DNA from: Belnapia mucosa
Lineage (GTDB): Bacteria; Pseudomonadota; Alphaproteobacteria; Acetobacterales; Acetobacteraceae
Assembly (NCBI RefSeq): GCF_016775475.1
Contig: NZ_JAEUXJ010000005.1
Coordinates: 186,001 to 250,000, forward strand
Reading direction: 5' to 3'
Length of the DNA: 64,000 bases
Shown here: one piece after another, positions 25,648 through 33,951 of the stretch
How the letters are laid out: every line of letters starts with the position of its first letter
How positions within the stretch are numbered: the first letter of the stretch is position 1
Translations under genes and position numbers: made by a program
The notes under the pieces: generated by a model
What the model was told of the DNA's origin: nothing
What the model saw: the letters and a program-made list of their open reading frames with translations, nothing else
The model's database searches: none

Positions 25648-26178
25648 TCAGTCCTCGTCCTCCGACCCGCCGGGTGTGGGCGGGGCGCCGATGCTTTCGC
25701 GCAGCGCCTCCCGCGCGCGGGAGAGGCGGGAGCGCAGCGTGCCGGGCGGCACGTTGAGGATGCGCGCCGCCTCGGCATAGTCGAGCCCCTCCACCACGAC
25801 CAGCCAGAGCGCCTCGCGGTGGATATGGGCCAGCCGACGGAAGGCATTGGCCACGTCCCGCATCGCCTGCCGCTCCTCCTGCCCGCCGGAGACGGGGGAT
25901 TCGGGCAGGGTATCCGAAGGCATGATCGGGCTGCGCGCCGCCCGCCGGGCCGCCGCCGCCCGCGCATGACGGAGGATGGTGAACAGCCAGGCACGCAGAT
26001 TGGTTCCAGCCTCAAACTGGTCGCGGGCGGCGATGGCCCGCAACAGCGTCTCCTGCACCAGATCATCCGCCGCGTCGCCGCTCCGCGTCAGCACGCGGGC
26101 AAAGCGTCGCAGGCGGGGAATCTCGTCAGCAATCGCGGTTGCGAAGGCGTCCGCCGCGGGCGCCTTTTCCTGATGCAT
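25648..26178 (-). CDS. ECF-family RNA polymerase sigma factor (EcfG-like candidate)
   Basis: A 176-residue ECF sigma factor. Region 2 is clear (RRFARVLTRSGDAADDLVQETLL, then GTNLRAWLFTILRH), as is region 4 with its helix-turn-helix (LDYAEAARILNVPPGTLRSRLSRAREAL). The GTNLRAWLFTILR segment resembles EcfG/SigT, the general stress sigma of alphaproteobacteria, but other ECF groups share it. The start at 26178 (MHQEKAPAAD) is the first sensible ATG. It lies 157 bases after fhs on the same strand, with an imperfect palindrome in between. The NepR-like peptide gene beside it supports the EcfG reading; phyR is not in the window. Confidence 0.85.
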   Translation of the reverse strand: MHQEKAPAADAFATAIADEIPRLRRFARVLTRSGDAADDLVQETLLRAIAARDQFEAGTNLRAWLFTILRHARAAAARRAARSPIMPSDTLPESPVSGGQEERQAMRDVANAFRRLAHIHREALWLVVVEGLDYAEAARILNVPPGTLRSRLSRAREALRESIGAPPTPGGSEDED

Positions 26179-26304
26179 GCTGTGCCGGCAACCCCCAAGA
26201 AACGTGGCTCTGTGTTCGGGGGCGGACACTAGCCGAAGCGCGGGCGGAGGGGGACGCGGACGGAGACACCCTTGCGTGTATACCCAGGCCCCCGGATGCA
26301 CGCT

Positions 26305-26320
26305 TGCGTAAGCTCACGCA
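26305..26320. promoter_or_regulatory. Near-perfect 16-bp palindrome between fhs and ECF sigma gene
   Basis: TGCGTAAGCTCACGCA is palindromic apart from one mismatched pair. It lies 15 bases after the fhs stop (26335, minus strand) and 127 bases before the sigma-factor start. It could be a short terminator stem for fhs or an operator for the sigma gene; there is no T-run. Confidence 0.25.
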
Positions 26321-26334
26321 TCGGCGGTGTGGCG

Positions 26335-28005
26335 TCAGAACAAGCCCTCGATTTCGCCCTCGACATTCAGGCCAATGGTCTCCGCCGCCGGCCGCCGCGG
26401 CAGGCCGGGCATGGTCATGATCTCGCCGCAGATCGCGACCACGAACCCCGCCCCGGCCGAAAGCCGCACCTCGCGCACCGGCAGCACATGCCCCTCCGGC
26501 GCGCCGAGCGCGGTGGGGTCGGCGCTGAAGCTGTATTGCGTCTTGGCGATGCAGACGGGGACATGGCCGAAGCCCTGCTCCTCGAAGCGCTTCAGCCGGG
26601 CCGCGACGGGGCCGGGGATCTGGACATCGGAGGCCCGGTAGATGCGCTGCGCGATGCGGCGGATCTTCTCGGCCAAGGGCAGCGCGGGCTCATAGAGCGG
26701 GACGAAGCGCGCCTCGCCGGCCTCGATGCGGCGGAGCACCGCCTCGGCCAGCGCCGTCGCGCCGGCCGCGCCATCGGCCCAATGGGTGCAATGCACGGTC
26801 TCGGTGCCGAGCGCCGCCATCGCCTCCCGCACCGCCGCGATCTCGGCCGGGGTGTCGGTTGTGAAAGCGTTCAGCGCGACAACCACTGGCAGGCCGAAGC
26901 CCTGCATATTCTCCACATGGCGAGCGAGGTTGACCACGCCGCGCCGCAGCGCCGCCACATCCTCCCGCCCCAGATCGGCCTTGGCGACGCCGCCATGCAT
27001 CTTCAGCGCCCGCACCGTGGCGACGACGACGCAGGCCGAGGGTGCAAGGCCGGCGGAGGGGCATTTGATGTCGAGGAATTTCTCGGCGCCCAGATCAGCG
27101 CCGAACCCCGCCTCGGTCACCACCAGCTCCGCGAGCGAGAGGCCGAGCCGCGTGGCGGCGACGCTGTTGCAGCCATGCGCGATATTGGCGAAGGGCCCGC
27201 CATGCACCAGCGCCGGGGAGCCTTCCAGCGTCTGCACCAGGTTCGGCGCGAAGGCATCGCGCAGCAGCGCCGCCATCGCGCCATCCGCCTTCAGGTCGCG
27301 CGCCGTGACCGGTTGCCCGTCCCGCGTGCTGCCGACGATGATGCGGCCGAGCCGCGCCTGCAGGTCATCCAGGTCGCGCGCCAGGCAGAAGATCGCCATC
27401 ACCTCGGAGGCGACGGTGATGTCGAACCCGTCCTCGCGCGGGAAGCCATTGGCGACGCCGCCCAGCGAGGCGACGGTCGAGCGCAGCGCCCGGTCATTCA
27501 TGTCCATCGCCCGCCGCCAGGCGATGCGGCGGGTGTCGAGGCCGAGCGCGTTGCCCCAATAGATATGGTTGTCGATCATCGCCGCCAGCAGGTTGTTGGC
27601 AGCGGTGATGGCGTGGAAGTCGCCGGTGAAATGGAGGTTGATCTCCTCCATCGGCGCCACCTGCGCCTTCCCGCCGCCCGTGGCACCGCCCTTCACGCCG
27701 AAGCAGGGGCCGAGCGAGGGCTCGCGCAGGCAGATCATGGTCCGCCGGCCGATCGCATTCAGCGCATCGCCGAGGCCGATGGTGGTGGTGGTCTTGCCCT
27801 CGCCGGCCGGGGTCGGGCTGATGCCGGTGACGAGGATCAGCCGGCCGGCCGCGCCCTCGGTCCGGCTGCGGGCGTAGCGCTGGTCGATCTTGGCCTTGAA
27901 CCGGCCAAAGGGAATCAGCGCCTCCTCCGGGATGCCAGCGCGCGCGGCGATGGCGTCGATCGGTTGCAGCGTCGCGGCCCGCGCGATCTCGAGGTCGGTT
28001 GCCAT
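26335..28005 (-). CDS. fhs: Formate-tetrahydrofolate ligase
   Basis: A 556-residue formyltetrahydrofolate synthetase, which joins formate to tetrahydrofolate using ATP and feeds 10-formyl-THF into purine and one-carbon metabolism. The P-loop [14 protein letters not shown] lies at about residue 66. Further signatures are [24 protein letters not shown] and the C-terminal [18 protein letters not shown]. Length is normal. The ATG at 28005 has GAAGGGTGAGG just upstream. It is divergent from the DUF1289 gene and stands alone; no formate dehydrogenase gene is near. Confidence 0.97.
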   Translation of the reverse strand: MATDLEIARAATLQPIDAIAARAGIPEEALIPFGRFKAKIDQRYARSRTEGAAGRLILVTGISPTPAGEGKTTTTIGLGDALNAIGRRTMICLREPSLGPCFGVKGGATGGGKAQVAPMEEINLHFTGDFHAITAANNLLAAMIDNHIYWGNALGLDTRRIAWRRAMDMNDRALRSTVASLGGVANGFPREDGFDITVASEVMAIFCLARDLDDLQARLGRIIVGSTRDGQPVTARDLKADGAMAALLRDAFAPNLVQTLEGSPALVHGGPFANIAHGCNSVAATRLGLSLAELVVTEAGFGADLGAEKFLDIKCPSAGLAPSACVVVATVRALKMHGGVAKADLGREDVAALRRGVVNLARHVENMQGFGLPVVVALNAFTTDTPAEIAAVREAMAALGTETVHCTHWADGAAGATALAEAVLRRIEAGEARFVPLYEPALPLAEKIRRIAQRIYRASDVQIPGPVAARLKRFEEQGFGHVPVCIAKTQYSFSADPTALGAPEGHVLPVREVRLSAGAGFVVAICGEIMTMPGLPRRPAAETIGLNVEGEIEGLF

Positions 28006-28092
28006 GGCGCCTCACCCTTCCGGTTCACGCCACGCGCTTATCGTCCCCCGGTTGGCCGTGCAAGCCGCCCTGAGGGGCCCATATGGTGGGGC

Positions 28093-28299
28093 ATGGCAAG
28101 CCCCTGCATCGATATCTGCAAATACGACGAGGAAACCGGCTGGTGTCTCGGCTGCGGCATGACGCGGAAGGACAAGAAGCATTGGAAGAAGGAGAAGGAG
28201 CGGCGGCCGGAGATCCGCACCGCGCTGCCGGACCGGCTTCTGGCGCTGGCCGCGGCGGGGCATCGCACCGGAGAAAAAGCAAAGCGCAAGAAAGCTTGA
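28093..28299 (+). CDS. DUF1289 small cysteine-rich protein
   Basis: A 68-residue protein with the DUF1289 pattern: four cysteines C5, C9, C18 and C21 in SPCIDICKYDEETGWCLGCG followed by MTRKD. This spacing suggests a small metal-binding (zinc or Fe-S) knuckle. The C-terminal part is lysine-rich. The function of the family is unknown. GGTGGGGC directly precedes the ATG. It shares an 87-bp divergent region with fhs. Confidence 0.85.
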   Translation: MASPCIDICKYDEETGWCLGCGMTRKDKKHWKKEKERRPEIRTALPDRLLALAAAGHRTGEKAKRKKA

Positions 28300-28385
28300 T
28301 CGTACGCAAAGCGCACCATCCCGGCCGGGCCTAGGGTCCGCGCAGGCGGCACGGACCGCCGAACACGGATGTGAGTGCGAGTGCG

Positions 28386-29039
28386 ATGACCAGGATCGGG
28401 CATGGGCTGGCGGCCGCTGCGGTGGCGCTGGCGGCGATGACGGGCGTGGCGCAGGCCGAGGATGGCGTGCGCGGCAAGCAGGCGGGCGACATCGTGCTGG
28501 GCTTCGGCGCGATCGGCGTGCTGCCGAGCAATGGCGGCCATGTGGACGCGATCGGCGGCCGTCCGCATGCCAGCAACAGCGCCAGCCCGCAGCTCGACAT
28601 CTCCTACTTCATGGTGCCGCAGGTCTCGCTGAACCTGATCGCGGCCAGCACGCAGCATGATGTCAGCGTGCGCGGCTCGGCGCTCGGCAATCTCGATCTC
28701 GGCCATGTCTGGGTGCTGCCGCCGACCCTGACCCTGCAGGTGCATCCCTTCCCGCAGGCGCGGCTCAGCCCCTATGTCGGCGCCGGCATCAATGTGAGCT
28801 TCTTCTATGGCGAGGGCGGGCGCCGCACCGCGCCGGTGCAGAAGGTCGTCGTCGATACCGCGCCCGGCTTCGCCTTCAATGCCGGCATCGACTACGAGAT
28901 CTCGCCGCATTGGCTCGCCAATATCGACGTGAAAAAGCTGATCCTGCGGCCGGAGGCGAGCGTGAATTCCGGGCTGCTGCACGCCCGCGTCAATCTCGAC
29001 CCCTGGGTGGTCGGCGCCAGCGTGCGCTACCGCTTCTAA
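28386..29039 (+). CDS. OmpW-family outer-membrane protein
   Basis: A 217-residue eight-stranded outer-membrane barrel of the OmpW family. Signal peptide MTRIGHGLAAAAVALAAMTGVAQA is followed by GDIVLGFGAIGVLP, and later RLSPYVGAGINVSFFY and the closing strand VGASVRYRF ending in Phe. OmpW proteins form narrow hydrophobic channels; the cargo here is unknown. An in-frame GTG at 28371 is also possible, but the ATG at 28386 gives the cleaner signal peptide. A hairpin terminator candidate follows the stop by 8 bases. Confidence 0.88.
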   Translation: MTRIGHGLAAAAVALAAMTGVAQAEDGVRGKQAGDIVLGFGAIGVLPSNGGHVDAIGGRPHASNSASPQLDISYFMVPQVSLNLIAASTQHDVSVRGSALGNLDLGHVWVLPPTLTLQVHPFPQARLSPYVGAGINVSFFYGEGGRRTAPVQKVVVDTAPGFAFNAGIDYEISPHWLANIDVKKLILRPEASVNSGLLHARVNLDPWVVGASVRYRF

Positions 29040-29047
29040 GAATATCC

Positions 29048-29077
29048 TCGAGACTGCGCCGCAGGGCGCAGTCTCGA
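29048..29077. terminator. Bidirectional hairpin between ompW-like gene and phnW
   Basis: TCGAGACTGCGCC (29048-29060) and GGCGCAGTCTCGA (29065-29077) form a perfect 13-bp stem with a 4-base GCAG loop. It lies between two convergent genes, 8 bases after the OmpW stop and 28 bases beyond the phnW stop. A strong candidate terminator, though without a T-run. Confidence 0.65.
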
Positions 29078-29105
29078 ATGGCGGCAGCGGTTCAAACCCT
29101 TGGCG

Positions 29106-30221
29106 TCAGGCGGCTTCGCGCTGCCTGACGCCAAGCGCGTCCAGCGCGCCGCCGATGGCCGCGACCGCGCCGCGCATGTCATCCGGCGTGATGGCGCCGA
29201 TGCAGCCGATGCGGAAGGTCGGCACCTTGGTGTTGTGGAAATTGCTGATCAGCACGCCGCGCGCCTTCAGCGCATCGACGAAGGGCTGCAAGGCGAAGGC
29301 CGGATCGGCCGGCTGGTGGACCGTGAGGATCACCGGCCCCTGGTGCCGTGCGTCCAGATAAGGGGTGAGGCCGAGCGCCTGCACGCCGTCGCGCAGCACC
29401 CGCATATTCTCCCGGTAGCGGGCGAGGCGCGCCGGCTGCCCACCCTCGGCGGCATAGATCCCGAGCGCAACCTGGAAGGCGGCGAGCGCCTGCACCGCCG
29501 GGGTGAAGCGGAAGCTGCCCCAGCCGGCACGCAGCGCATGCTGGTAGACATCCGAGAGATCGAAGGACCAGGACCCGGCATTGCCGGCGGCCGCCGTCAC
29601 GCTGTCGATCCGCGCCACCGCGAAGCCGATTCCCGGCAGCCCCTCCAGGCATTTGCCGGAGGTGAAGAGCACCGCATCGATCTCGGGATGCGCCGCGAGA
29701 TCGACCGGCAGGGCACCGAAGGCGGAGACGCTGTCGAGGATCAGCCGGCGCCCGGCGGCGCGCACCGCGGGGCCGATCACCTCCGGGTCGTTGACGATGC
29801 CGCTGCCCGTCTCATGGTGGACGATTGCCACATGCGAGATGGCAGGGTCGGCGGCCAGCGCCGCGCTGATCTCCTCGGCGGTCACCGGGCGCGTATCCGG
29901 CCCTGGCAGGGCGACGACCTGCCGCCCGGCCTCGGTCGCCAGGCGCAGGGCGCGGTCGGCATAGGAGCCGTTCTGGGCGATCAGCAGCTTGCCCCCGGCC
30001 GGGACGAAGGTGCGGATGGCCGCCTCCATGATGAAGTGGCCGCAGCCCTGCAGGGGCAGGGTGGCATGCACCCCCTCCTGCCCGCCGGCGATGGCGCGGA
30101 CCTGCTCGCGGATCGCAGCATAGGTGGGACGGAAGTCATTGTCCCAGGGGGCGATGTCCTGGGCCATGGCGGCACGGGTCTCGGGACGGGTCTGCACCGG
30201 GCCGGGGATCAGCAGCAACAT
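29106..30221 (-). CDS. phnW: 2-aminoethylphosphonate-pyruvate transaminase-like aminotransferase
   Basis: A 371-residue class V PLP aminotransferase. It opens with LLLIPGPVQTRPETRAAM and has D163 (ILDSVSAFGALPVD) to hold the PLP nitrogen and K190 (FTSGKCLEGLPGIGFAVAR) for the Schiff base, in the arrangement of PhnW, which turns 2-aminoethylphosphonate plus pyruvate into phosphonoacetaldehyde plus alanine. Alanine-glyoxylate aminotransferases are close relatives, and no phnX/phnA/phnY partner is nearby, so the substrate is not certain. GAAGGTG lies 8 bases upstream of the ATG. It follows the vWA-protein gene by 12 bases on the same strand. Confidence 0.7.
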   Translation of the reverse strand: MLLLIPGPVQTRPETRAAMAQDIAPWDNDFRPTYAAIREQVRAIAGGQEGVHATLPLQGCGHFIMEAAIRTFVPAGGKLLIAQNGSYADRALRLATEAGRQVVALPGPDTRPVTAEEISAALAADPAISHVAIVHHETGSGIVNDPEVIGPAVRAAGRRLILDSVSAFGALPVDLAAHPEIDAVLFTSGKCLEGLPGIGFAVARIDSVTAAAGNAGSWSFDLSDVYQHALRAGWGSFRFTPAVQALAAFQVALGIYAAEGGQPARLARYRENMRVLRDGVQALGLTPYLDARHQGPVILTVHQPADPAFALQPFVDALKARGVLISNFHNTKVPTFRIGCIGAITPDDMRGAVAAIGGALDALGVRQREAA

Positions 30222-30233
30222 GAAATCGCACCT

Positions 30234-30878
30234 TCAAACCACCGCGAGAGATACCCCATTGCGGCGGGAGAGGAGAAGGCCGCCGATCTCCCGCCGCAGC
30301 TTTTCCCGCATCGCCGCGGCGAAGGCGGCATAGTCCGGGCAATCCATGGCGAAGCTTCCCGGGCCGCCGATCACCTCCCGCGCATAGTGGTCCAGCAGGT
30401 CCGGCTCCTCGTTCAGCACCGCGAGGCCGTTGATGGTGACCCCGGCCGCGACGCCGAGATCACGCACCGGCCCCGGCTCCCGCCCCCGGTTGTTCCGCCC
30501 ATCGCCCGAGACATCGAGGGCGAGGCGGTTGGCCTCGGCCGGGCAGCGGGCCAGCAGGGCGAGGCCGGCCACCATCCCCTCGCCCAGTGCCGTGGCACCC
30601 GGCTGCGGCAGGCGCGGCGCCGCCTCCAGCGCATCGGCGAAGGCCCCGGCGGCGCCCGGCCCGTCCAGGCGCATCCAATCGACCGCGAGGTCGCTGCCGA
30701 CCGACCAGAACAGCGCCGTGGCGGCGATCGCTCCGCGCGGCCCGCCGGCGCAGGCGACGGCGATGCCGGGGTCGCGGAAGGCGGCGGCCAGCCCGCCGAT
30801 CATCAGGCCGAATTCGTCGTAATCGACGCTGGCCGAGACATCGATGGCGAGGCAGAGGGCGAGGTCCACGGGCTCCAT
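30234..30878 (-). CDS. DUF1194 von Willebrand factor A-like protein
   Basis: A 214-residue vWA-like protein of the DUF1194 type. The metal-ion-dependent adhesion motif DVSAS lies at residues 13-17 of MEPVDLALCLAIDVSASVD, and the DVSGDGRNNRG strand carries the second part of the site. The family role is unknown. DUF1194 proteins usually have a signal peptide, but here the chain begins directly in the first beta strand and no upstream start exists, so this member appears cytoplasmic. It is followed by phnW after 12 bases and is divergent from a Bug gene. Confidence 0.8.
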   Translation of the reverse strand: MEPVDLALCLAIDVSASVDYDEFGLMIGGLAAAFRDPGIAVACAGGPRGAIAATALFWSVGSDLAVDWMRLDGPGAAGAFADALEAAPRLPQPGATALGEGMVAGLALLARCPAEANRLALDVSGDGRNNRGREPGPVRDLGVAAGVTINGLAVLNEEPDLLDHYAREVIGGPGSFAMDCPDYAAFAAAMREKLRREIGGLLLSRRNGVSLAVV

Positions 30879-30948
30879 CCACCGGTGATAGCGCGGGGCG
30901 GAAGCCTGTCCCTATAGTGTGCGCCGCAACACGGAGCGCCTCCCCGCC

Positions 30949-31905
30949 ATGCGACGCCGCGCGCTGCTGACGACGCCCCTGCTCGCCGCCCCGGCCCTGG
31001 CGCAGCCCGCCTGGCCGAACCGGCCGATCCGCGCCGTCATCCCCTATACGCCGGGCGGCGCCACGGATGCGATGTCGCGGCTGGCGGCGCAGAAGCTCTC
31101 GGAACGGCTCGGCGTGCCGGTGGTGCCGGAGAACCGGGCGGGCGGCAGCGGCACCGTGGGCGGCGTCGCGGTGGCCGGGGCGCTGCCTGATGGGCATACC
31201 ATCCTGCTCACCGCCTCCATCCATGTGATGGCGCGGGGGGTGCTGAAATCCGTCCCCTATGACCCGGTGGCGGATTTCACCCCCATCGCCCGGACCGGCC
31301 AGGGACCGCTGCTGCTGCTGACCAATCCCGGCCGGGCGGAGGCCGATATCCCCGCCGTCATCGCCGCCGCCCGGCGGGAGCCGGCGCGGTGGAGCTTCGG
31401 CCTCTCCTCCCTCGGCGCCGCGGGCCATCTCGCCTCGATCGAGTTCAACCGGCTGGCCGGGCTCGACATCCCGATGGTGCCCTATCGCGGCTCCGCCCCG
31501 GCGCTGGCCGATATCGCGGCGGGCAATGTGCAGCTGATGCTGGACCCGATCCTCGCCGCCCTGCCGCTGGCGCGGGGCGGCCAGGCCCGGGCGCTGGCCA
31601 TCACCCGCGCCACCCGCAGCCCGATTGCGCCGGAGATTCCGACCGCGGCCGAGGCGGGGATGCCGGGCCTGGAATTCTTCTCCTGGTATGGCGTCTGGGG
31701 CCCGCGCGGCCTGCCGGGGGAGATCGTCGCCCGGATGAATGCGGCGCTGCGCGAGGGGCTGGCGGAGCCGGCGGTGGTGCAGCGCCTGGCCGAGCTCGGC
31801 TTCGAGCCGGTGCAAGAGAGCCCAGCAGAGTTCGCAGCGTATATCGCGGCGGATCTCGCCCGGAACACGGCGCTGCTGCGGGCGGCGAATTTCCAGCCGG
31901 AATAG
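30949..31905 (+). CDS. Bug-family (TctC-like) periplasmic solute receptor
   Basis: A 318-residue orphan Bug receptor: signal peptide MRRRALLTTPLLAAPALAQ, then RPIRAVIPYTPGGATDAMSR, ENRAGGSGTVGGVAVAG, DGHTILL and VPYRGSAPALADIAAGNV. The start at 30949 follows GGAG (30933-30936); an in-frame ATG at 30919 would bury the signal peptide. No membrane subunits lie nearby. It is divergent from the vWA/phnW pair. Confidence 0.9.
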   Translation: MRRRALLTTPLLAAPALAQPAWPNRPIRAVIPYTPGGATDAMSRLAAQKLSERLGVPVVPENRAGGSGTVGGVAVAGALPDGHTILLTASIHVMARGVLKSVPYDPVADFTPIARTGQGPLLLLTNPGRAEADIPAVIAAARREPARWSFGLSSLGAAGHLASIEFNRLAGLDIPMVPYRGSAPALADIAAGNVQLMLDPILAALPLARGGQARALAITRATRSPIAPEIPTAAEAGMPGLEFFSWYGVWGPRGLPGEIVARMNAALREGLAEPAVVQRLAELGFEPVQESPAEFAAYIAADLARNTALLRAANFQPE

Positions 31906-31938
31906 GCATCCGGCGGGGGCCGCGGCCGTTCAGGTGCG

Positions 31939-32712
31939 ATGGCCCGGTCCCTGCTGCCCGATCCCACGAAACGCGCCCTGGCGCTCGAGGCGCACCGGCT
32001 GCTCTGCGCCGAATATGGCTGTCCGGTGAACTACTTCCACGCCCTCGACCCGCTCTCGGAGCTGGTCTCCTCCCTCCTCTCGCACCGGACCAAGAACCGC
32101 GACAGCGCCCGCGCCTTCCAGGGCCTGCGCCAGGCCTTCCCCGATTGGGAGGCGGTGCGGGACGCCCCGGTCGCGGCGGTCGAGGCCGCGATTGCCGGCG
32201 TCACCTGGCCTGAGGCCAAGGCGCCCGCCCTGCAACGCACGCTGCGGGCACTGACCGAGCAGCGCGGCGGCCTCGACCTCTCGCATCTGGCGGGGATGAC
32301 GGATGCCGAGGCCGCCGCCTGGCTGGCGGCCCTGCCGGGGGTGGGGCCGAAGACGGCGGCGGCCGTGCTCTCCTTCAGCAGCCTCCGCCGCCGGGCCCTG
32401 CCGGTCGACAGCCATCACCACCGGGTGGCGGCGCGGCTCGGTCTGATCCCGGCCTCGCTGCCGGTCGGGCCGGCCCATGCGGTGCTGGCGGCGCAGCTCC
32501 CGGCGGAGTGGGACGCACAGCAATTCTACGACAACCACCAGATGATGATGCGCCACGGCCAGCGCTGCTGCTTCTTCCGCGGCCCCGCCTGCGGCCGCTG
32601 CGTGCTGCGGGAGATGTGCCCGGAAGGCCAGGCCCGGCTGGCGCGGCCCACAACAGACCCCATGGGCGACCCCTTCGGCCCCTCCCTGGCCCTGCCGCCC
32701 AACCCGGCCTAG
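31939..32712 (+). CDS. Endonuclease III-like HhH-GPD DNA glycosylase with Fe-S cluster
   Basis: A 257-residue base-excision glycosylase of the Nth type. The helix-hairpin-helix LPGVGPKTA carries the catalytic lysine K138, and D157 (LPVDSHHHRVAARL) is the conserved Asp. The 4Fe-4S loop has C211-x6-C218-x2-C221-x5-C227. The catalytic Lys predicts bifunctional glycosylase/AP-lyase activity. The protein differs from housekeeping Nth around the HhH and has a second Cys at 210, so it is probably a paralogue or subfamily member. The ribosome site is weak. Confidence 0.85.
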   Translation: MARSLLPDPTKRALALEAHRLLCAEYGCPVNYFHALDPLSELVSSLLSHRTKNRDSARAFQGLRQAFPDWEAVRDAPVAAVEAAIAGVTWPEAKAPALQRTLRALTEQRGGLDLSHLAGMTDAEAAAWLAALPGVGPKTAAAVLSFSSLRRRALPVDSHHHRVAARLGLIPASLPVGPAHAVLAAQLPAEWDAQQFYDNHQMMMRHGQRCCFFRGPACGRCVLREMCPEGQARLARPTTDPMGDPFGPSLALPPNPA

Positions 32713-32739
32713 TCTCGCCTTCCGTCCAGGGAGGAGCAG

Positions 32740-33951
32740 ATGCCGGAAAGCCCGATCGACCCGAAGCTGATGGCCGAGACAAGGCTGCCGCTCGCCGGCA
32801 TCCGCGTGCTGGACCTCACCCTGGCCCGCGCCGGCCCGACCTGCGTGCGGCACCTGGCCGACTGGGGCGCCGATGTCATCCGCATCGAGCCGCCGACCAG
32901 CACCGACGGGCTGGGCGGGCCGCGCGACGGCTTCGACAGCGTGAACCTGCACCGCAACAAGCGGGGCGTAGCACTCGACCTGAAGAACCCGGCCGGGCAT
33001 GCCGCCTTCCTCAAGCTCGCCGCCACCGCCGATGTGGTGGTCGAGAATATGCGGATGCAGGTGAAGCACCGGCTGAAGATTGCCTATGAGGATCTGGCGC
33101 CGCTCAACCCGCGCCTCGTCTATGCCTCCATCTCCGGCTTCGGCCAGACCGGGCCCTATTCCAAGCGCGGCGGCGTTGACCAGATCGCCCAGGGCATGGG
33201 CGGGCTGATGAGCATCACCGGCGAGAAGGGCCGCGGCCCGATGCGCGTCGGCATCCCGATCAACGACCTGACCGCGGGCAACCTGCTGGCCTTCGGCGTG
33301 ATGCTGAAGCTGTTCGACCGGGAGCGGACCGGGCGCGGCGGCTATGTCCATACCTCGCTGCTGGAAGCCCAGGTCTTCATGCTGGACTTCCAGGCCAGCC
33401 GCTACCTGATGGATGGCGAGGTCGCCGGCCAGGCGGGCAATGACCACCCCGTCAACATCCCGATGGGCGTCTTCCCGACCAGCGACAAGCCGATCAACAT
33501 CGCCGCCTCCTCGCCCAAGCTCTGGACCAATTTCTGCAAGGCGGCGGGGCATGAGGAATGGCTCGCCGTCCCCGAATGGCAGACCGCGGGGGGCCGCAGC
33601 CAGGACCGCGCCCGGGTCAATGCCACCATCGCCGCGGTGACGCAGACGCAGTCCAGCGAGTGGTGGATCGAGCGGCTGGAGGAAGCCGGCATCCCCTGCG
33701 GCCCGGTGAACGACATCGCCGAGGTCTTCGCCGACCCGCAGGTGCAGCACCTGGAGATGGCGATGCCGATGCATCACCGCCGGCGCGGCGACATCAACAT
33801 CGTCGCCAATCCACTGAACATCGAAGGCATGGAAACCGGCGTCACTCGCGACGTGCCGGAGTTGGGCGAGCACGGGGCGGAGGTGCTGGCGGAAGCCGGG
33901 CTCTCGCCCGAGGAGATCGCCGATTTGAAGGCCAAGGGGGCGCTCGGATGA
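32740..33951 (+). CDS. CaiB/BaiF family III CoA-transferase
   Basis: A 403-residue family III CoA-transferase, moving CoA between carboxylic acids through an aspartyl-CoA intermediate. The catalytic Asp is D147 in GGVDQIAQGMGGL. Other family elements are GIRVLDLTLARAGPTCVRHLADWGADVIRIE near the N terminus and the C-terminal GIPCGPVNDIAEVFADPQV. GGGAGGAG precedes the ATG. Its stop overlaps the crotonase start by 4 bases (ATGA), so both are translated together and probably act on the same acyl-CoA. The acid is unknown. Confidence 0.92.
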   Translation: MPESPIDPKLMAETRLPLAGIRVLDLTLARAGPTCVRHLADWGADVIRIEPPTSTDGLGGPRDGFDSVNLHRNKRGVALDLKNPAGHAAFLKLAATADVVVENMRMQVKHRLKIAYEDLAPLNPRLVYASISGFGQTGPYSKRGGVDQIAQGMGGLMSITGEKGRGPMRVGIPINDLTAGNLLAFGVMLKLFDRERTGRGGYVHTSLLEAQVFMLDFQASRYLMDGEVAGQAGNDHPVNIPMGVFPTSDKPINIAASSPKLWTNFCKAAGHEEWLAVPEWQTAGGRSQDRARVNATIAAVTQTQSSEWWIERLEEAGIPCGPVNDIAEVFADPQVQHLEMAMPMHHRRRGDINIVANPLNIEGMETGVTRDVPELGEHGAEVLAEAGLSPEEIADLKAKGALG

